Assembly: GCA_002366795.1 (NCBI GenBank)
Contig: DFBX01000083.1
Location: 24,927-88,926, forward strand
Reading direction: 5' to 3'
Source of the DNA: Rhodobacteraceae bacterium UBA3069
GTDB taxonomy: Bacteria > Pseudomonadota > Alphaproteobacteria > Rhodobacterales > Rhodobacteraceae
Length of the DNA: 64,000 nucleotides
Part shown: positions 8,805 through 18,726 of the stretch, one piece after another
How positions within the stretch are numbered: the first letter of the stretch is position 1
Layout of the letters: each line of letters opens with the position of its first letter
Notes under the pieces: generated by a model
Told to the model about the DNA's origin: nothing
Database searches by the model: none
The model's input: only the letters and a program-made list of their open reading frames with translations
Program-made: the position numbers and the translations under genes

Positions 8805-10765
8805 GCGGCGGCTTCCTCTTCTTCTTCTTCTTCTTCTTCCAGCCGTATCAGGGCCGCGCCGGCCTCGACCTGCGCGCCTGCTTCGGCCAGCACTTCGGCG
8901 ACGATACCGCCGCGCGGGGCCAAGAGCGAATGCTCCATTTTCATCGCCTCAAGGATGGCAAGCCGCTGCCCCTCTTCGACGCTGTCACCGGCGGATGCAA
9001 AGACCGCCTTGACCAGCCCGGGCATCGGCGCTTCGATCACGCCGCCCGCCGCGCCGCCACTGGCAGCGCGGGCCAGCGGGTCGATGACATGGAAAGCCAG
9101 CCCCGCACCGCGGAACACGGTGATGGCATCGCCCGATACGGCCACTTGCGGGGCTTTCTGCCCGTCCAGCAGCCAGCCGTTGGGGCCGCGCGTGGCCTGC
9201 ACCTCGGCCTCGGCCCCTGCCACGGCGATACGGGCGGCATCGGCGCCCTGCATGTGGACAGTGACGGGATGCTCCTCCTCGCCATGCTCCAGCAGGACAG
9301 CGCGCGCCAGCGGCGCCCACAGGGTAAAGCCCTGATCGGATGCGGGGTTCAGCAGGCCCAGCGCCGCCAATGCCGCCAGCGCCATGTCGGCGGAGCCTGC
9401 ACCATCGGCGGCGGTCAGCGCGGCCAGATCGCGAGCGATCAGGCCCGTGTCCACCTCGCCCGCCTTGAACCCGTCATGCGCGCAAAGCGCTGAAAGAAAG
9501 CCGATATTGGTCACGGTTCCGGCCACTTGCGTGCGCGCCAGCGCATCGCGCATCCGCGCCAGCGCGACGTCGCGGGTGGAGCCATGCACGATCACCTTGG
9601 CGATCATCGGGTCATAGAACGGGCTGATCGTATCCCCCGCCCGCACGCCGCTGTCCGCCCGCGCCATGGCGGGAAAGGACAGGTGCGCCAGCGTGCCGGT
9701 GGCGGGCAGAAACCCTTTCGGCACGTCCTCGGCATAAAGCCGCGCTTCGAAGGAATGGCCATTGATGGTCAGATCGTCCTGGCTTGCCGGCAACGGCTCT
9801 CCGCTTGCGACGCGCAACTGCCATTCCACCAGATCGACGCCGGTGATCGCCTCGGTCACGGGGTGTTCCACTTGCAGGCGGGTGTTCATTTCCATGAACC
9901 AGAACCCTTCGGGGTGCAGGCCATTGGATCCATCGACGATGAATTCCACCGTCCCCGCCCCGCTATAGCCGATGGCCTCGGCGGCGCGCACGGCAGCCGC
10001 CCCCATGGCGGCGCGCATTTCCTCGGTCATGCCGGGGGCGGGCGCTTCCTCGATCACCTTCTGGTGGCGGCGCTGAAGCGAACAGTCGCGTTCGAACAGA
10101 TGCACAGAGCGGGTGCCGTCACCGAACACTTGCACCTCGATATGGCGGGGCTTGGTCACGAATTTCTCGATCAGCACATCGGGGTTGCCAAAGGCGGTCT
10201 GCGCCTCGCCCTGCGCGCTTGCCAATGCGTCAGCGAATTCGGCGGGGGTTTCCACCAGCCGCATCCCCTTGCCGCCGCCGCCCGCCACGGCCTTGATCAG
10301 CACCGGATAGCCGATGGCATCCGCCGCGCCGGACAGATGTTCGGGGTCTTGATTGCTGCCATGATAGCCCGGCACCACCGGCACACCCGCCTTTTCCATC
10401 AGCGCCTTGGCCGCGTCTTTCAGACCCATCGCGCGGATCGCATCGCCCGAGGGGCCGATGAACACCAGCCCCGCCGCCTGCACCGCATCCACGAAACCGG
10501 GGTTTTCCGACAAGAAGCCATAACCGGGGTGGATCGCCTGCGCGCCCCTGTCCAGTGCGGCCTGAATAATGACATCGCCGCGCAGGTAACTGTCCGCCGG
10601 GGCCGATCCGCCGATATGCACCGCCTCGTCGGCCATGGCGACATGTTTGGCGCGGGCGTCGGCATCGGAATAAACCGCAACGACCCGCACCCCCATGGCT
10701 TGCGCGGTTTCGGTCACACGGCAGGCAATTTCCCCGCGATTGGCAATCAGGATCTTGTCGAACAT
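8801..10765 (-). CDS. liuD: Methylcrotonoyl-CoA carboxylase, biotin-containing (alpha) subunit
   Basis: ATP-dependent biotin carboxylase plus biotin carrier, acting with LiuB to carboxylate 3-methylcrotonyl-CoA. It has 654 residues: a biotin carboxylase N-domain (IANRGEIACRV at the start), an ATP-grasp domain with GGGGKGMRLV, a C-terminal carboxylase domain with EMNTRLQVEHPVTE, a linker, and a biotinyl domain with EAMKMEH, Lys about 609. The last residues are an oddity: nine consecutive Glu followed by three Ala, encoded by a TTC-type microsatellite. ATG at 10765 follows AGGAG. Neighbouring liuB makes this MCC rather than propionyl-CoA carboxylase. Confidence 0.95.
   Translation of the reverse strand: MFDKILIANRGEIACRVTETAQAMGVRVVAVYSDADARAKHVAMADEAVHIGGSAPADSYLRGDVIIQAALDRGAQAIHPGYGFLSENPGFVDAVQAAGLVFIGPSGDAIRAMGLKDAAKALMEKAGVPVVPGYHGSNQDPEHLSGAADAIGYPVLIKAVAGGGGKGMRLVETPAEFADALASAQGEAQTAFGNPDVLIEKFVTKPRHIEVQVFGDGTRSVHLFERDCSLQRRHQKVIEEAPAPGMTEEMRAAMGAAAVRAAEAIGYSGAGTVEFIVDGSNGLHPEGFWFMEMNTRLQVEHPVTEAITGVDLVEWQLRVASGEPLPASQDDLTINGHSFEARLYAEDVPKGFLPATGTLAHLSFPAMARADSGVRAGDTISPFYDPMIAKVIVHGSTRDVALARMRDALARTQVAGTVTNIGFLSALCAHDGFKAGEVDTGLIARDLAALTAADGAGSADMALAALAALGLLNPASDQGFTLWAPLARAVLLEHGEEEHPVTVHMQGADAARIAVAGAEAEVQATRGPNGWLLDGQKAPQVAVSGDAITVFRGAGLAFHVIDPLARAASGGAAGGVIEAPMPGLVKAVFASAGDSVEEGQRLAILEAMKMEHSLLAPRGGIVAEVLAEAGAQVEAGAALIRLEEEEEEEEEAAA
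8819..8839. repeat. Trinucleotide microsatellite (TTC)7 in liuD
   Basis: Seven perfect TTC units (GAA on the coding strand), flanked by CTC and another TTC, encode a run of nine Glu at the extreme C-terminus of LiuD, just before the stop. Copy-number change would stay in frame and only alter the acidic tail. Confidence 0.95.
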
Positions 10766-10767
10766 GG

Positions 10768-11259
10768 TCAGGCTCCTCCCTGGTCCTCGCCCTCGATGGG
10801 CGCGTAGCTACGGTAGCGATGGCGGTAGATAAGATTGGGCCGGTCCCCGTAGTGCAGGTAAACGGCGATGCCGATCAGAACGGCGATATTGAAGATTTGC
10901 AGCGGGTCGTCGGCCTGTTCCAACCCCTTGAGCGAGGCGACAACGCCCAGCCCCACCAGCACGATGGCGACGGACGCGCTCCATGGGGCGCGCAGGGCGA
11001 TCAATGCGGCCAGCAACAGGGGAATGCCGATTTGAACGGCATAGACGATCCATGCCCCGCTTTGGCCATATGCGGCGACATCGGCCACCCGCACCGCCGC
11101 AACGGCAACGAAATAGGCCACGACCAGCCACAGCTCGATGGACAGCCGCCCCTTGGGATGTGCCCGCGCCATTTGCGCCGTGACATAGACCCATTGCGCC
11201 CCGGTGTTCTGGTCGATCTTGCCGCGTGTGAACACGCCTTCGTCGGGCATTTTCGCCAT
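10768..11259 (-). CDS. Membrane protein of unknown function in the liu cluster
   Basis: A 163-residue protein with about four transmembrane segments (roughly residues 40-62, 68-87, 92-110 and 118-138). A polar N-terminus starts MAKMPDEGVF and the cytoplasmic-looking tail is rich in Tyr and Arg (YRHRYRSYAP). I do not recognise the family. It lies 2 nt upstream of liuD, and its start overlaps the stop of the nitronate monooxygenase-like gene, so it is embedded in the operon. A link to isovalerate transport or membrane handling is speculative. Confidence 0.8.
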   Translation of the reverse strand: MAKMPDEGVFTRGKIDQNTGAQWVYVTAQMARAHPKGRLSIELWLVVAYFVAVAAVRVADVAAYGQSGAWIVYAVQIGIPLLLAALIALRAPWSASVAIVLVGLGVVASLKGLEQADDPLQIFNIAVLIGIAVYLHYGDRPNLIYRHRYRSYAPIEGEDQGGA

Positions 11260-12224
11260 TACTCGTTTCCTTTCGCCGCAGCCGTCAGCAGCCCCTGCGC
11301 GGTTTGTCCGATCTCTTCCACGATCTGCCCTGCCGGACGGATGTCACGGATCAGGCCCACGGCCTCGCCTACAATTGCAGCGGCGTTTGCCGCATCCCCT
11401 GCCGCCATGGCCGCCGCGTATGCGCTGCGCGCGTCGGGCGTCGCTGGCCCGCCTTCAACTTCTTCGAACCGCTTCACCCAATCGCTACGCAGGGTGCGGA
11501 TCGTGTATGGCGCGGGCCAGTCCAGCCCCCGCGCGATATCCGGCAAGCTGGTGCGGGCGGTGTCGTCGCCGCTGGCGGTGACGGCGGCGGCATGGAACCC
11601 TTGGGGCACCAATGCCTCGGCGCTGGCCCACAGGCGCGATCCGATCAGAACGCCATCAGCCCCCAGCATCAAGGCCGCCGCAAGGCCGCGCCCGTCGGCA
11701 ATGCCGCCCGCCGCAAGGATGATGGCGCGCGCGCCCACGGCATCGACCACCTCGGGCACCAGCGACATGGTCCCGCGCGTGGCCCCGTGCCCGCCCGCTT
11801 CGCCGCCCTGGGCGACAATCACATCGGCCCCCATATCGGCGGCCTGCCGCGCCTGCGCTACGGTCTGCACCTGCGCCATCACCGGCACGCCCGCATCCTT
11901 GGCCAGCGGCATAAACGGCGCGAAATCCCCGAAGGAAAAGAACAGCGCGCGCGGTTTACGTTTCAGCACCGAGGCCACCAAAGGCACCCCACCCCCCGGC
12001 CCCTCGGCCAGTTTCCAAGTGATGAAGCCGCAGCCCACAGCCGCGTTTCCCGCATTGGCGAACTCGGCCGCGATCCAGTCGGGGTCGCTATAGCCCCCAC
12101 CGATAAAGCCAAAGCCCCCCGCATGGGTCACAGCCGTTGCCAAAGCGCCCCCCGCCGCCCCGGCCATGGGGGCCGAAACGATGGGATAGCGCAGGTCAAA
12201 GCGTGTCGTCAGGCGGGTTTTCAT
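11259..12224 (-). CDS. Nitronate monooxygenase-like FMN enzyme
   Basis: A 321-residue TIM-barrel flavoprotein of the NMO/2-nitropropane dioxygenase family. The N-terminal YPIVSAPMAGAAGG segment and the QGGEAGGHGA motif, with the usual catalytic His, are both present. Members oxidise alkyl nitronates or are enoyl reductases; the position between liuB and liuD does not decide its substrate. It lies 4 nt after liuB and its TAA overlaps the ATG of the following membrane-protein gene. Confidence 0.88.
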   Translation of the reverse strand: MKTRLTTRFDLRYPIVSAPMAGAAGGALATAVTHAGGFGFIGGGYSDPDWIAAEFANAGNAAVGCGFITWKLAEGPGGGVPLVASVLKRKPRALFFSFGDFAPFMPLAKDAGVPVMAQVQTVAQARQAADMGADVIVAQGGEAGGHGATRGTMSLVPEVVDAVGARAIILAAGGIADGRGLAAALMLGADGVLIGSRLWASAEALVPQGFHAAAVTASGDDTARTSLPDIARGLDWPAPYTIRTLRSDWVKRFEEVEGGPATPDARSAYAAAMAAGDAANAAAIVGEAVGLIRDIRPAGQIVEEIGQTAQGLLTAAAKGNE

Positions 12225-12228
12225 GCCA

Positions 12229-13833
12229 TTACATCCGGAACAGGCCGAATTTCGTCGGCGCGATGGGGGCGCAAAGGCTGGCGCTCAGGCTTAGGGCCAG
12301 CACGTCGCGGGCCTTGCGCGGGTCCACGATCCCGTCGTCCCACATCCGGGCCGAGGCATACAAAGGATGCGACTGGCGTTCGAACATCTCGATCGTGGGG
12401 CGCTTGAATTCGGCCTCGTCCTCGGCCGACCATTCACCGCCCGCGCGTTCGATCCCGTCGCGTTTGACCGTGGCCAGCACGCCCGCGGCCTGTTCGCCGC
12501 CCATCACCGAAATGCGGCTGTTCGGCCAGGACCACATGAAGCGCGGCTGATAGGCACGCCCCGCCATCCCGTAATTGCCCGCGCCAAATGATCCGCCCAC
12601 CACCATGGTGATTTTCGGCACATTGGTGGTGGCAACAGCGGTCACCATCTTGGCACCGTGGCGGGCGATGCCTTCGTTTTCGTACTTACGGCCCACCATG
12701 AATCCAGTGATGTTTTGCAGGAATACCAAGGGGATATTGCGCTGGCTGCACAGTTCCACGAAATGCGCGCCCTTCTGCGCGGCCTCGGAAAACAAGACCC
12801 CGTTATTGGCGACGATCCCCACGGGGCAGCCCTTGATATGGGCAAAGCCCGTCACCAAAGTCTCGCCAAACCGCGGTTTGAATTCATCAAAACGCGATCC
12901 GTCCACCACCCGCGCGATCACCTCGCGGATATCATAGGGCGTGCGCAGGTCGGCGGGGACCACGCCGAAAATTTCCTCAGGGTCATAGGCGGGTTCCTCG
13001 ACCGATTGCCATTGCACCGTCGCGGGTTTGGCGCGGTTCAGGTGGCTGATGGCGCGGCGGGCAAGGGCCAGCGCATGCGTGTCGTCCTCCGCCAGATAGT
13101 CTGCCACGCCGGACAGGCGCGTGTGCACATCGCCGCCGCCCAGATCCTCGGCTGTGACCACCTCGCCCGTGGCGGCCTTGACCAGCGGCGGGCCGGCCAG
13201 AAAAATCGTGCCCTGTTCCTTGACGATGATGGTCACGTCGGACATGGCGGGCACGTAAGCGCCGCCTGCGGTGCATGATCCCATGACCACGGCGATCTGC
13301 GGGATGCCCTTGGCCGACATGCGCGCCTGATTGTAGAAGATGCGCCCGAAATGGTCGCGGTCGGGGAACACCTCGTCCTGATTGGGCAGGTTCGCGCCGC
13401 CACTGTCCACCAGGTAGATGCAGGGCAGCTCGCATTCCTCGGCGATTTCCTGCGCGCGCAGGTGTTTCTTGACGGTCATCGGGTAATAGGTGCCGCCCTT
13501 TACCGTGGCGTCGTTGCAGATCACCATGCATTCCAGCCCCTGAACCCGGCCAATGCCCGCGATCACACCGGCACAGGGCGCGGCCCCGTCATACAGCCCT
13601 AGCGCCGCCGTCGCGCCGACCTCCAGGAAAGGCGATCCGGGGTCCAGCAGGTTCGCCACACGTTCGCGTGGCAGCATCTTGCCGCGTGACACATGGCGGG
13701 CGCGGGATTTCTCGCCGCCCCCTTCAGCGGCCAGCGCCGCGGCCTCCTCGACCAGGCGCAACGCCTCCAGATGGCCCGCGCGGTTTGCCTCTGCGGCTTC
13801 GCTGCCCGCGATGAATGACGATTTCAGCTTCAT
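12229..13833 (-). CDS. liuB: Methylcrotonoyl-CoA carboxylase, carboxyltransferase (beta) subunit
   Basis: Carboxyltransferase half of MCC, transferring CO2 from biotin on LiuD to 3-methylcrotonyl-CoA. It has 534 residues and the acyl-CoA carboxylase beta fold with two crotonase-like halves. Recognisable stretches are [40 protein letters not shown] and [20 protein letters not shown]. The last, with MCC-type residues, favours MCC over propionyl-CoA carboxylase. The start [10 protein letters not shown] at 13833 follows a GGGAGAG ribosome site; a longer frame to 13920 lacks support. Confidence 0.95.
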   Translation of the reverse strand: MKLKSSFIAGSEAAEANRAGHLEALRLVEEAAALAAEGGGEKSRARHVSRGKMLPRERVANLLDPGSPFLEVGATAALGLYDGAAPCAGVIAGIGRVQGLECMVICNDATVKGGTYYPMTVKKHLRAQEIAEECELPCIYLVDSGGANLPNQDEVFPDRDHFGRIFYNQARMSAKGIPQIAVVMGSCTAGGAYVPAMSDVTIIVKEQGTIFLAGPPLVKAATGEVVTAEDLGGGDVHTRLSGVADYLAEDDTHALALARRAISHLNRAKPATVQWQSVEEPAYDPEEIFGVVPADLRTPYDIREVIARVVDGSRFDEFKPRFGETLVTGFAHIKGCPVGIVANNGVLFSEAAQKGAHFVELCSQRNIPLVFLQNITGFMVGRKYENEGIARHGAKMVTAVATTNVPKITMVVGGSFGAGNYGMAGRAYQPRFMWSWPNSRISVMGGEQAAGVLATVKRDGIERAGGEWSAEDEAEFKRPTIEMFERQSHPLYASARMWDDGIVDPRKARDVLALSLSASLCAPIAPTKFGLFRM

Positions 13834-13861
13834 CTTTCTCTCCCTTTCGATCCTCTGGGGA

Positions 13862-14470
13862 TCAATGCTTTTTACGCGCTTTTGGCCGTGTGGGCGGGGG
13901 CGCCATGGCCCAGCCTGCATCGGTCGCGGGCTGTGCGGCCCCCATGTAACGGGCCAGTTGCCAGGCCAGAACCGCCGGTTGCAGGCGGCGGTTCGCCTCG
14001 CGCGCTTCGCACCAGGCAGTCATCACCGCATCCGATCCGGCGCAATCTGGCCCCGCCGACCGGTCATGGGCCAGCGCGTGCAATTGCGGATACAGCGCAT
14101 CCGACCATTCCCCCGCCTGCCCCGCCACGGTTTCCGGCGCGGGCAGGCTGTCCAGAACGGCGCTGCGCCATGCCTCTTGTTCCGATGCCAGACGATGCTG
14201 GCAGGGCTGCGGCGCATCCGACAGATCGCACAGCATGATCCCCGCCGTGCCGCAAACATCCACGCCGCTGGCGCTGCCGATATCGAACACATCGGGGCGC
14301 GGTGATGCAGGCTTGCGCGTCAGCGCGCGTTCGAAACGGGCGATGTCGCTGTCCATGCAAGGGGCGAAGCGCGGCAGCGGCTGCTCGGCCCATGCATTGC
14401 CGGACAGGGCCAGCCCGGCCAGCAGCGCCGCCGCGACATCGCGGGCGATGGGTTGGGCGTGCAGGCTCAT
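13862..14470 (-). CDS. Secreted cysteine-containing protein of unknown function
   Basis: A 202-residue protein with a probable Sec signal peptide ending near residue 28 (ALSGNAWA). The mature part has about six cysteines (in APCMD, DVCGT, LCDLS, PCQHR, DCAGS and AWCEA) and a basic tail (RPKARKKH). The cysteine spacing and helical look loosely recall the LprI/DUF1311 protein at 16859-17356, but I cannot confirm homology. Its start overlaps the acyl-CoA synthetase stop and it ends 28 nt before liuB. Confidence 0.75.
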   Translation of the reverse strand: MSLHAQPIARDVAAALLAGLALSGNAWAEQPLPRFAPCMDSDIARFERALTRKPASPRPDVFDIGSASGVDVCGTAGIMLCDLSDAPQPCQHRLASEQEAWRSAVLDSLPAPETVAGQAGEWSDALYPQLHALAHDRSAGPDCAGSDAVMTAWCEAREANRRLQPAVLAWQLARYMGAAQPATDAGWAMAPPPTRPKARKKH

Positions 14471-16017
14471 CCGGTCACCTCTGCCGCGGCCCGGACCTTG
14501 AGTTCCTTGCGGATCACCTTGCCGGTGACGGTCATGGGCAGCGCATCAATAAAAGCAATTTCGCGCGGGTAAGAATGTTTGGCCACCCTTTGCTTCACGT
14601 AATCGGTCAAGGCGGCGGCCAGCGCATCCGATGGCGCGGCATCCGGTTTCAACACCACGTAGGCCTTGACGATTTCGGTGCGCAAGCTGTCGGGCTTGCC
14701 AACCACGCCCACGGTCGCCACCGCCGGATGGGTCAGCAGGCAATCTTCAATCTCGGACGGGCCAATGCGATAGCCCGCCGATGTGATCACGTCATCCTCG
14801 CGGCCCATGAAGCGCAGGTAGTCGCCCTCCCACAGGCCGCGGTCGCCGGTCAGCATCCAGTCGCCCCTGAACTTGTCAGCCGTGGCTTGCGGGTTGTTCC
14901 AGTATTCCAGCATCATCGAGGCCGCGCCGCGTTTGATCGCCACGTCGCCCTCGCCATCGGCCAGCGGTACACCATCCGGCCCCAGCACGGCAATCTCGAA
15001 CCCCGGCACCGGCTTGCCGATGCAGCCGGGGCGCGCGTCGAACAGCGCGCCGCAGGACGAGGCGACCATGTTGCATTCGGTCTGGCCATAGAATTCGTTG
15101 ATGGTGACGCCCAGCGCGGCGCGGCCCCATGCCAGCATTTCCGCGCCCAAAGGCTCCCCGCCCGACGCGACCGAGCGCAGGCCGGACACATACGCGCCCT
15201 CGGCCTTGAGCATCCGCAGCGCCGTGGGCGGGAAAAACACGTTGCGCACGCCTGCGTCCTGAATGATGCGGTTGCATTCAGCGGCGCTGAACTTGTCCAT
15301 CCGCGCGGCGACCACGGGCACGCCCAGAGCCAGCCCCGGCATTGCCACGTCGAACAGCCCGCCGATCCAGGCCCAGTCCGCCGGGGTCCAGATGCAATCG
15401 CCCTTGGCGCCCAGAAAATCATGGCTCATTTCGACACCGGGCAGATGGCCGGTCAGCATCCGGTGGCCGTGCAGCGCCCCCTTGGGCGCGCCGGTGGTGC
15501 CCGAGGTATAGATCAAAACGGCCGGATCTTCGGGGCCGGTTTCGGCCGTGTCGAACGGCGTGTCGTCCGGCGGCAGGTCTTCGGGGACGATCACATCGCC
15601 GCCCCATGTCGCCAACCCGTCATGCGGCGCGCCATCGCCAATCACCAGCTTTGCCCCCGCATCGTCCAGCCGGATGCGCAGCGCATCGGCGCCGAACAGT
15701 TTGAACAGCGGGATAGACACCGCGCCCAGCTTCCAGATCGCGATATGGGCGGCGGCGGTCCATGCCGACTGGCTGCGCAGCACGCCCACACGGTCGCCGC
15801 GCTGCACGCCCTGCGCCACCAGCGCCCGCGCCAGCACATCCGCCATGCCGCGCAATGCGCCATAGCTGACCACACCATAGGCCAGATCGCGGATCGCCGC
15901 GCGTTCGGGTTCGGCCCCGGCCCAGTCGTCGCAGACCTGTGCCGCCATGTTCAGCCGCGCCGGAATTTCCCATCGGAACCCAGCATAAAGCGCATCGTAT
16001 GCCATAGGGGTCAGCAT
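14467..16017 (-). CDS. AMP-binding acyl-CoA synthetase
   Basis: ANL-superfamily enzyme that activates a carboxylic acid to its CoA thioester with ATP. It is about 516 residues from the ATG at 16017; an ATG at 16005 also fits. Motifs in order: P-loop IYTSGTTGAPKGALHGH, NEFYGQTECN, TGDRGLWEGDY, RIGPSEIED and the C-terminal catalytic lysine in TVTGKVIRKELK. Located among liu genes, it may activate isovalerate, acetoacetate or another short/medium acid, but the substrate cannot be read from sequence. The stop overlaps the next gene. Confidence 0.9.
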   Translation of the reverse strand: MLTPMAYDALYAGFRWEIPARLNMAAQVCDDWAGAEPERAAIRDLAYGVVSYGALRGMADVLARALVAQGVQRGDRVGVLRSQSAWTAAAHIAIWKLGAVSIPLFKLFGADALRIRLDDAGAKLVIGDGAPHDGLATWGGDVIVPEDLPPDDTPFDTAETGPEDPAVLIYTSGTTGAPKGALHGHRMLTGHLPGVEMSHDFLGAKGDCIWTPADWAWIGGLFDVAMPGLALGVPVVAARMDKFSAAECNRIIQDAGVRNVFFPPTALRMLKAEGAYVSGLRSVASGGEPLGAEMLAWGRAALGVTINEFYGQTECNMVASSCGALFDARPGCIGKPVPGFEIAVLGPDGVPLADGEGDVAIKRGAASMMLEYWNNPQATADKFRGDWMLTGDRGLWEGDYLRFMGREDDVITSAGYRIGPSEIEDCLLTHPAVATVGVVGKPDSLRTEIVKAYVVLKPDAAPSDALAAALTDYVKQRVAKHSYPREIAFIDALPMTVTGKVIRKELKVRAAAEVTG

Positions 16018-16145
16018 GGCGCGCCCCATTGAGGTGGCAGGAATGTCATCACGGGCAAAAAATTCCGCCCCGCCTGATCTGAGTCAATGCCCGCTGCCCC
16101 TGTCAGACCAAGAATAGCGCAAGCAGATTCAGGAAAGGTAAAGCT

Positions 16146-16748
16146 ATGAGAATCGCGAAAATCGCTCTTCCGATCACCGCCGCCGTCATGATGGCCGGCA
16201 CTGGTGCAATGGCGCAATCCGCTGGCGACTGGACCGTCGGCGTGGGCTTTGGCTATGTCCAGCCCAAGGATGACAACGGCCTGCTGGCCGGTGCCGCAAC
16301 CACCATCGACGAGAACACCCAACTGACGCTGACCGCGGAATATTTCATCCGCGACAATCTGGGGATCGAGATCCTGGCCGCGACGCCCTTTGAACACACC
16401 GCGACCATCGCGGGCGTTGGCACGGCAACCACCAAGCACTTGCCGCCGACCATCTCGTTGAACTATCATTTTGCCAATTCGTCCAAGGTCACGCCCTTCG
16501 TCGGCGTGGGTATCAACTATACCACGTTCTTCGATACCACCTCCGCGCTGGGGACGGTCAAAATGGAAGACAGCTTTGGTTTGGCCCTTCACGCGGGTCT
16601 TGATTACGCCGTATCCGCCAATGGCGCGATCCGTGCGGATATTCGCTGGATCGACATCGACACCGAGGTCAAGCTGAACGGCGCGCCGATCGGCACGGCC
16701 GAGATCGACCCGGTGGTGCTTGGCGTGTCCTACGTCCACCGCTTCTGA
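16146..16748 (+). CDS. ompW: OmpW family outer-membrane protein
   Basis: A 200-residue predicted eight-stranded beta-barrel with a signal peptide cut after MAGTGAMA (about residue 23). GVGFGYVQPKDDNG at the mature start, LTLTAEYFIRDNLGIEILAA, FVGVGINYT and the C-terminal VLGVSYVHRF ending in Phe are typical of OmpW. The family forms hydrophobic channels for small compounds. It sits on the opposite strand inside the liu series and splits it. An AGGAAAGG-type ribosome site precedes the ATG and a strong terminator follows. Confidence 0.93.
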   Translation: MRIAKIALPITAAVMMAGTGAMAQSAGDWTVGVGFGYVQPKDDNGLLAGAATTIDENTQLTLTAEYFIRDNLGIEILAATPFEHTATIAGVGTATTKHLPPTISLNYHFANSSKVTPFVGVGINYTTFFDTTSALGTVKMEDSFGLALHAGLDYAVSANGAIRADIRWIDIDTEVKLNGAPIGTAEIDPVVLGVSYVHRF

Positions 16749-16769
16749 TCCGGCCCATAGCCGGCTGAC

Positions 16770-16798
16770 AAGGCGCGCCCCTGCGGCGCGCCTTTTTT
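16770..16798 (+). terminator. Rho-independent terminator after ompW
   Basis: A perfect 10-bp stem (AAGGCGCGCC / GGCGCGCCTT) with a 5-nt loop is followed by a run of T, 21 nt after the ompW stop. Confidence 0.93.
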
Positions 16799-16858
16799 CG
16801 TGCCGTGTTCCGGCGTACTTGCCGGACGCGGGCGCGTATATGCGGGACGGGGCCGCCA

Positions 16859-17356
16859 TCAGCCGCCCGGCCCCAGCGTCGAAAGATACAGCGCCTGCGC
16901 GCCCGCCAGATGCATCATGCAGGACATCTGCGCAGGCCCCGCTCCGGTGCCGCCCTGGAACATCGCCACCTCCAGCCCGCATTTCGCATCGCGAAACGCG
17001 ATCCATGCGCGCTGCATATCCAAAAGGGTCTGCGCCTGCACGTTCAGCGGCGGCTGCAATGCCGTGTCGTTCTGTTTCAGATAGGCACGCGCATCCTTGT
17101 AGGCGGCGTTCAGCCATGCGTCCCACCATTGCAGTTCAAGGTTCAGGCATTCGGACATGCCATAGGTAGAATAGCCACCGGGCAGGTCCATGCACTGCCC
17201 CGAGGCTATGCCGATGCAACCGGTCTTGTCGCCATCAGGGCCCGCATCTTCAAGGCAGACGTGGATCGCGCCTGCGTCAATGCGCAAATCCTGCGCCGCC
17301 ACGGGCGCAGATGCGACCATGACAAGCCCCGCCGCGATGACCGCGTGGCGGATCAC
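16859..17356 (-). CDS. LprI/DUF1311-like secreted protein
   Basis: A 165-residue protein with a signal peptide (cut near VAA-QDL, residue 21). The mature part has conserved cysteines and the family-like segment [17 protein letters not shown] near residues 113-129. LprI-family proteins include lysozyme inhibitors, but most members are uncharacterised, so only a periplasmic location is inferred. Its ATG overlaps the liuA stop (ATGA), an odd but clear translational coupling to isovaleryl-CoA dehydrogenase. Confidence 0.82.
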   Translation of the reverse strand: MIRHAVIAAGLVMVASAPVAAQDLRIDAGAIHVCLEDAGPDGDKTGCIGIASGQCMDLPGGYSTYGMSECLNLELQWWDAWLNAAYKDARAYLKQNDTALQPPLNVQAQTLLDMQRAWIAFRDAKCGLEVAMFQGGTGAGPAQMSCMMHLAGAQALYLSTLGPGG

Positions 17357-18516
17357 CCCATCGCTCCCATCATCTCGCGCCCGATCAGCATCCGGCGGAT
17401 TTCAGATGTGCCCGCGCCGATTTCCATCAGCTTGGCATCACGGAAGATGCGGCCCACATGACTGTCGGACAAGAAGCCCGCCCCGCCCAGCGCCTGCACG
17501 GCCTGGTGCGCGACCACCATCGCCTCTTCGCTGGCATAAAGACAGCAGGCGGCGGCATCCTGGCGCGTAACCTCACCCCGGTCGCAGGATCGCGCTACCT
17601 CGTAGACATAGGCGCGGGCGCTGTTCATTTTCGTATACATATCGGCGATCTTGCCCTGCATCAGCTGGAAACTCCCGATCGGCTGGCCGAATTGCTTGCG
17701 CTCGGCCACATAGGGCATGACCTCGTCCAGACAGGCGGCCATGATGCCGGTGCCAATGCCCGCCAGCACGACGCGCTCGTAATCCAGGCCGGACATCAGA
17801 ACGCGCACGCCGCGCCCCTCCTCGCCCAGCACGTTTTCGAACGGCACCTCGACATTGTCGAACACCAGTTCAGCGGTGTTCGACCCGCGCATCCCCAGCT
17901 TGTCGAAATGCGGGCTGGTCGAGAACCCCTTCATGGTCTTTTCCACGATAAAGGCGGTGATGCCCTTGCTGCCCGCCTCGGGGTCGGTCTTGGCATAAAC
18001 CACCAAGGTGTCCGCATCCGGCCCGTTGGTGATCCAGTATTTGTTGCCGTTCAGCACGTAATAGCCGTTGCGCTTTTCGGCGCGCAGCTTCATCGACACC
18101 ACGTCCGACCCGGCCGAGGGTTCGGACATGGCCAAGGCCCCCACGCTGGTGCCCGCGATCAGGCCCGGCAGGTATTTCTTTTTCTGTTCCTCACTGCCGT
18201 TCAGCTTGATCTGGTTGACGCACAGGTTGGAATGCGCCCCGTAGGACAGGCTGACGCTCGCGCTTGCCCGCGCGATCTCCTCGACCGCGATGACATGCGC
18301 CAGATAGGACATGCCCGCGCCGCCGTACTCTTCCGCGGTGGTGATGCCCAGCAGGCCCAACTCGCCCATCTCGGCCCACAACTCGTTGGGGAATTCGTTG
18401 CTCTTGTCGATGTCATAGGCCAGCGGCTTGACGCGCTCTTGCGCCCAGCGATGCACCATCTCGCGCAGCGCATTCACATCTTCGCCCAAGTCGAACTTCA
18501 TCACCGCGTTGAACAT
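17353..18516 (-). CDS. liuA: Isovaleryl-CoA dehydrogenase
   Basis: FAD-dependent acyl-CoA dehydrogenase converting isovaleryl-CoA to 3-methylcrotonyl-CoA; electrons go to ETF. It has 387 residues with N-terminal helical, middle beta and C-terminal helical domains. [25 protein letters not shown] and the C-terminal [17 protein letters not shown] are characteristic. The Glu in [11 protein letters not shown] matches the catalytic base position of IVDs, unlike that of other acyl-CoA dehydrogenases. The ATG at 18516 has GGGAGG seven nt upstream. It is the first gene of the liu series. Confidence 0.95.
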   Translation of the reverse strand: MFNAVMKFDLGEDVNALREMVHRWAQERVKPLAYDIDKSNEFPNELWAEMGELGLLGITTAEEYGGAGMSYLAHVIAVEEIARASASVSLSYGAHSNLCVNQIKLNGSEEQKKKYLPGLIAGTSVGALAMSEPSAGSDVVSMKLRAEKRNGYYVLNGNKYWITNGPDADTLVVYAKTDPEAGSKGITAFIVEKTMKGFSTSPHFDKLGMRGSNTAELVFDNVEVPFENVLGEEGRGVRVLMSGLDYERVVLAGIGTGIMAACLDEVMPYVAERKQFGQPIGSFQLMQGKIADMYTKMNSARAYVYEVARSCDRGEVTRQDAAACCLYASEEAMVVAHQAVQALGGAGFLSDSHVGRIFRDAKLMEIGAGTSEIRRMLIGREMMGAMG

Positions 18517-18582
18517 CCCGTTTCCTCCCAAAATCGCAGGCCGGGGCGAATGCGCCCTCCGGCATCATGCCGATGCATTTAT

Positions 18583-18596
18583 TGAACACGCGTTCA
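18583..18596. promoter_or_regulatory. Inverted repeat upstream of liuA, candidate repressor operator
   Basis: TGAAC-ACGC-GTTCA, about 67 nt upstream of the liuA ATG, is an inverted repeat with 5-bp arms in an AT-richer patch. The size and form suit a TetR-type or MerR-type regulator; liu genes are often controlled by such proteins in proteobacteria. No regulator gene lies next to it. The rest of 18517-18726 shows nothing recognisable. Confidence 0.4.
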
Positions 18597-18726
18597 TTTA
18601 ACTGCAGCGCCACGCAACTGTCAATCGTTCCGGTGGACCGCACCCGCGCAAAGATGCACCGCAGCCGTTAGCCCTTTCACAAACTTTCTGGCCAAACCCT
18701 ACGCGCACGCGGAGGAAGACGTTAAC

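Noticed and set aside
14302..16032. Plus-strand open frame of 576 codons opposite the acyl-CoA synthetase
   Set aside because: Antisense shadow with no domain; the synthetase motifs on the minus strand are clear.
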